Source: Lamellibrachia satsuma (taxonomy: Eukaryota > Annelida > Polychaeta > Sabellida > Siboglinidae). From it: a DNA stretch of 64,000 nucleotides. The notes below the pieces were generated by a model. The model was not told where the DNA came from and made no database searches. It saw nothing but the letters and a program-made list of their open reading frames with translations. The translations under genes were made by a program, and so were the position numbers. The stretch's first letter is position 1. Each line of letters opens with the position of its first letter. Below are positions 62,001-64,000 of this stretch, in pieces. The DNA is taken from NCBI GenBank assembly GCA_033239005.1, contig BSQZ01000006.1, positions 3,091,501-3,155,500 of the forward strand, written 5' to 3'.

Positions 62001-63167
62001 TTATTATTAAATAATATTTTTTATGATGGTGACAGTATGAATGCATTATTGGTGTTGCCCCCTTCAGGCAATATCTGGAACTGTTTATCGAACGTCTTCC
62101 TATTGAGACGGAGAAGAAGGCCCAGAAAGTGCTTCATGTTTGTGAACACAGGAACATGCAGGAACAGGGTAAGACAGAGAATTCAGAGCAGTGAAGTGGT
62201 AGACATAATGTTGGTTGTGCAAAGTTAAATAATAATCAATGTGCTTTACCATAAAAATAATAGATAAATAAAAAATACACATAATTATGCTTGTAATCCA
62301 ATATTTAAAATATATATAATGTATACTATTAAATAAAAAATCATTGAAATTAACTTTAAAAAATTTAAATACAGTATACTTGATGACACTTGTTAAAATA
62401 ATATAATAAGTATATTTAACATTGTTCAGATTAAGAAAATATGTTAGCAAATTAGAAATATTGTACAAAATATAGTAGCAACCGATTATGATACAGAGTC
62501 ATCGGTCATAAAATGGTTTGAACAGGTGAATTTTTGTTTTGTTTATGGCTGTACACAGTAATTAGGTAACTTATGAACTTATGTCTTATATATAATAATA
62601 TTATAGTTATTGGGCTGGGTTGGTCTTGGGTTTTTGATTTGTGAATTGCTTGTCTTCAATATTATTTTCATTGTGTGATTTAAAATTCTTTGGGATCATT
62701 GTTGTTATCAATATAGAATATCACCTACGTTATCATTATAATATTTTCCAATTTGCTTTGTAACATTGTGTTTATAACCATGGGAACTGTTCATACTGGT
62801 TTCAACTCACAGTTGACTTGTGTTTCAGTGCGAAGTATCTGCAAAGTGATGGGTATGCAAGCACTTCACAAGGGGCGACTAGGATCTGCCCTCGCCTGGG
62901 GTCTCAGGTCAAAGGTGAGTCTGTCGCAAATATTTATCTCAGTAATCTCCATTGGGTAGATTTTGGTTGTAATCAGAAGTATGTGTATTTTAATGAATTG
63001 CTCATGTCACATTTTTAGTATTCTGTGTTGTATTGTTCTAAAGCGAAATTATTTCACTGCCATAATAGCAGTAATCATATTATTTGTGTCCCTATAAAAT
63101 GCAGCATTAAATATCCTTTGAAATAATTCTTGCAGGATGTCAACTTCGCAAGTTTCCTCGCTGAACA
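44034..63167 (+). CDS. NUP85: Nucleoporin Nup85 (Nup75), 5' and middle exons; 3' end beyond window
   Basis: Seventeen exons, all in phase: 44034-44069 (initiator exon, less certain), 47256-47355, 47909-48007, 49348-49402, 50137-50207, 51530-51652, 52330-52451, 52913-53032, 53686-53793, 55191-55322, 55767-55870, 56875-56958, 58587-58652, 59990-60040, 62068-62168, 62829-62914 and 63136-63167. They encode about 496 residues; human Nup85 has 656, so about 160 are missing. Key matches: [169 protein letters not shown]. Nup85 is an alpha-helical scaffold subunit of the Y-shaped Nup107-160 complex of the nuclear pore, and also acts at kinetochores. The introns hold a LINE, Helitron- and pogo-like elements and five minisatellites. 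Confidence 0.93.
44286..44309. repeat. (AT)n microsatellite
   Basis: Short pure AT run in NUP85 intron 1. Confidence 0.9.
44640..46920 (+). mobile_element. Decayed LINE reverse transcriptase with an internal insertion
   Basis: RT blocks: [58 protein letters not shown], then [17 protein letters not shown] (catalytic FADD) and [11 protein letters not shown] (45625-45655). The frame resumes at 46505 with ADIWV-KSWIMK, the next conserved block, after about 850 bases of unrelated DNA. It has multiple stops and frameshifts. This RT type ([13 protein letters not shown]) differs from the element at 41.9-43.3 kb. It lies in NUP85 intron 1. Confidence 0.85.
45656..46504. mobile_element. Insertion nested inside the LINE
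   Basis: This segment separates two adjacent conserved blocks of the LINE. Both ends carry AATAATAGTATAG or ATTATAGTATAGTGCCAAATAA sequences, several times near the left end. No transposase was recognised. Probably a nonautonomous element; exact ends not set. Confidence 0.6.
47500..47845 (+). repeat. Dispersed repeat, about 400 bp family, copy 2
   Basis: Partner of 29850-30250 (see there). It ends about 60 bases before NUP85 exon 3. Confidence 0.75.
49625..50012. repeat. 36-bp minisatellite in NUP85 intron 4
   Basis: About eleven copies of TGTCTAGGTAGTAGAACATA plus TATTATTTGTTTAGGG. Period 36, so the minus-strand frame stays open as a repeat peptide; not considered a gene. Confidence 0.95.
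53187..53672. repeat. 27-bp minisatellite abutting NUP85 exon 9
   Basis: About 18 units of GTTGTAGTTGTTGTCACCGA plus GCCCACT, with some shorter variant units. A larger block recurs 212 bases apart (CACCGAGCACACTG at 53281 and 53493). The array ends about 14 bases before the exon 9 acceptor. Open frames on both strands are repeat artefacts. Confidence 0.95.
54720..55157 (+). mobile_element. Nonautonomous Helitron-like element
   Basis: The 3' end reads CAACGCCGGGCAACTTGGCTAG followed by T, a GC-rich stem before CTAG, as in Helitrons; the end is at 55157, only 33 bases before NUP85 exon 10. It shares CTGCCAAAACTTGACTGGGT and the GACGTAGATTACATAACTCA block with the inverted copy at 58880-59241. 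The 5' end was not found precisely. No Rep/helicase. Confidence 0.55.
56754..56874 (+). repeat. 43-bp triplication containing a full 3' splice site
   Basis: Three copies start at 56754, 56797 and 56840. Each holds a branch-point-like TTCTAAT and TTATTTCAG. The last AG is the acceptor of NUP85 exon 12. Confidence 0.93.
57303..58288. mobile_element. pogo/Tigger-like DNA transposon, nonautonomous, 986 bp
   Basis: Perfect terminal inverted repeats of at least 23 bases, CAGTCGCGCCTCGTTATAAC then GCG, flanked by TA target duplications (57301-57302 and 58289-58290). Inner subterminal GGGTCCACGAC repeats also appear at both ends. No transposase was recognised inside; the internal minus-strand open frame (57620-57934) is unassigned. 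It lies in NUP85 intron 12. Confidence 0.88.
58880..59241 (-). mobile_element. Helitron-like fragment, reverse orientation
   Basis: Read on the minus strand, it starts ATCTATATAATAAAGTAGTT near 59241, the typical TC-TATA Helitron 5' end. It continues through CCCAGGGGTAGGGTATTATA to a truncated end near the CTGCCAAAACTTGACTGGGT block. Confidence 0.5.
59311..59562. repeat. 27-bp minisatellite in NUP85 intron 13
   Basis: Nine copies of TTTGTTAAACCGACTACGCA plus TATTACT. The period is divisible by 3, so all frames stay open; the plus-strand 242-codon frame across it is an artefact. Confidence 0.96.
60063..60928. repeat. 60-bp minisatellite in NUP85 intron 14
   Basis: About 14 copies of GTTAATGAATGAACACATCA plus GATGACATGGTACTAAGGTG and GCTGGGCAGCTTGCACATCA; it begins 22 bases past exon 14. 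Variation is limited to a few sites, suggesting recent homogenisation. Confidence 0.96.
61130..62007 (+). mobile_element. CR1/Jockey-like LINE 3' end
   Basis: Broken frames give [65 protein letters not shown] and [17 protein letters not shown], the C-terminal region of CR1/Jockey-type ORF2. The element ends GATGGGGCGCTATATAAGAA followed by an ATT simple repeat, a common LINE 3' tail. It stops about 60 bases before NUP85 exon 15. Confidence 0.85.
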
Positions 63168-63382
63168 GTGAGTATTTAATTAATACTTATTATTTGATTA
63201 TTATTATTATTATTATTATTATTCCGGTTCCTGTTTCGCCACTTATAGAGATGCAGATTTAAAACTGGATTGATGAGATAAAACTTTGGTATTTTAGTTG
63301 TTTTAGTATATTCTACTGCCATCCTGAGAAATATAAGGTAATTATACACTACAGTCAACAGTATGCCTAACAAAAGTTGAAG

Positions 63383-63700
63383 AAAAAAGTACGTTCTTAT
63401 ATAGTTCGTTATCCAGTCCTTGGGACTGCTCAAAGTGCTTTACACTTCACCCCCTGGCAGACCTTTTCATTTTGGAATGAACAGGTTGACTTTTCGACTT
63501 CTGGGAAGCATTCAGCTATGCTGCAATTACTGCATGAAGACTTCATTCTGATAACCCATCTCTGTATGTAGCCAGGTACTCATTTATACAGCTGAGTGAA
63601 CTGTGGCAATGTGGGATGAACAAAATTGCCAAAGCTTCGAAATGGCAGCATGAGGATTCGAACCCGGGTTCTAACCACTATGCTGCCGCATCCTACATTT
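63383..63700 (-). mobile_element. tRNA-derived SINE, near full length
   Basis: On the minus strand the head GCGGCAGCATAGTGGTTAGA then GGGTTCGAATCCTCATGCTG (exact B box) starts near 63700. The body and tail match the copy at 31975-32311. It lies in the NUP85 intron after exon 17. Confidence 0.82.
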
Positions 63701-63789
63701 TCTGAAACATTGATCAGTTGAAAAAAATATGTCCGCTTTATCTTTTCATGTATCATCTGTAAACACAATTTATAACCAGGATTGTAACA

Positions 63790-63870
63790 TAGGCATTTAA
63801 CAAGATTGCCATCCAAAGCAACAGGATCCCTGTGGCAAGTGGACAAGGAAGGCTTTGGCTTTATATCAAG
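63790..63870 (+). repeat. Dispersed repeat, partner at 776-865
   Basis: ACAAGATTGCCATCCAA, GGCAAGTGGACAA-GAAG and a following TTGG-TTTAT block occur here and, in the same order and strand, at about 776-845. Short; nature unknown. Confidence 0.6.
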
Positions 63871-64000
63871 AATCTAACATGTGGATGGACATTGTAACAG
63901 GATTCAAAATAATGTTTTTAAAATAATTTAAACAACAATTGTATCAATGACAAATTTTTATTGGAGAAAGGGGGCGATTTAAATTATTTTTACCCTGATT

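Noticed and set aside
63600..63700. Possible tRNA gene on the minus strand
   Set aside because: A good B box (GGTTCGAATCC) but a degenerate cloverleaf; it is the head of a SINE with a matching copy at 32 kb.

Overview
This is nuclear DNA of an invertebrate animal: spliced genes with GT-AG introns, AT-rich introns, many minisatellites, and several classes of old transposon. Gene content (coilin, CENP-M, RAP, NFU1, Nup85, a PRD-class homeobox gene, a CALHM-like channel gene) fits a bilaterian such as a lophotrochozoan or invertebrate deuterostome. I cannot name the species. No operons, CRISPR arrays or prokaryotic features were seen. Exon models were built by hand from protein similarity recalled from family knowledge plus splice sites and reading-frame phase; no alignment program was run.

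Layout, left to right. (1) 1-1.9 kb: 5' part of a CALHM-like channel gene on the minus strand. (2) 3.9-5.5 kb: a complete three-exon PRD-class (Prop-like) homeobox gene, minus strand. (3) 6.6-7.2 kb: a decayed hAT transposase. (4) 9.1-17.05 kb: coilin, plus strand, 7 exons. (5) 17.16-20.8 kb: CENP-M, minus strand, 6 exons, tail-to-tail with coilin (103 bp between stop codons). (6) 21.2-27.8 kb: LRPAP1 (RAP), plus strand, 7 exons ending in an HNEL ER-retention signal, head-to-head with CENPM (374 bp between start codons). (7) 28.1-31.5 kb: gene-free, repeat-bearing. (8) 31.5-43.8 kb: mitochondrial NFU1, minus strand, 8 exons; its introns hold a 62-bp and a 2.4-kb 53-bp minisatellite, SINEs and a decayed LINE. 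(9) 44.0-63.2 kb and beyond: NUP85, plus strand, 17 exons in the window, head-to-head with NFU1 (257 bp between start codons), 3' end missing. Its introns carry another LINE, Helitron-like and pogo/Tigger-like elements and five long minisatellites.

The genes are housekeeping and do not form a pathway: Cajal body scaffold, kinetochore, ER chaperone, Fe-S assembly, nuclear pore. What links them is tight divergent or convergent packing with probable shared promoters. I did not find a convincing new defence-like or biosynthetic system. The most interesting signals are a nearly intact P-loop in CENP-M, a triplicated 3' splice site module in NUP85, a tandem duplication that copies the RAP retention-signal codons, and minisatellites that reach into splice acceptors.
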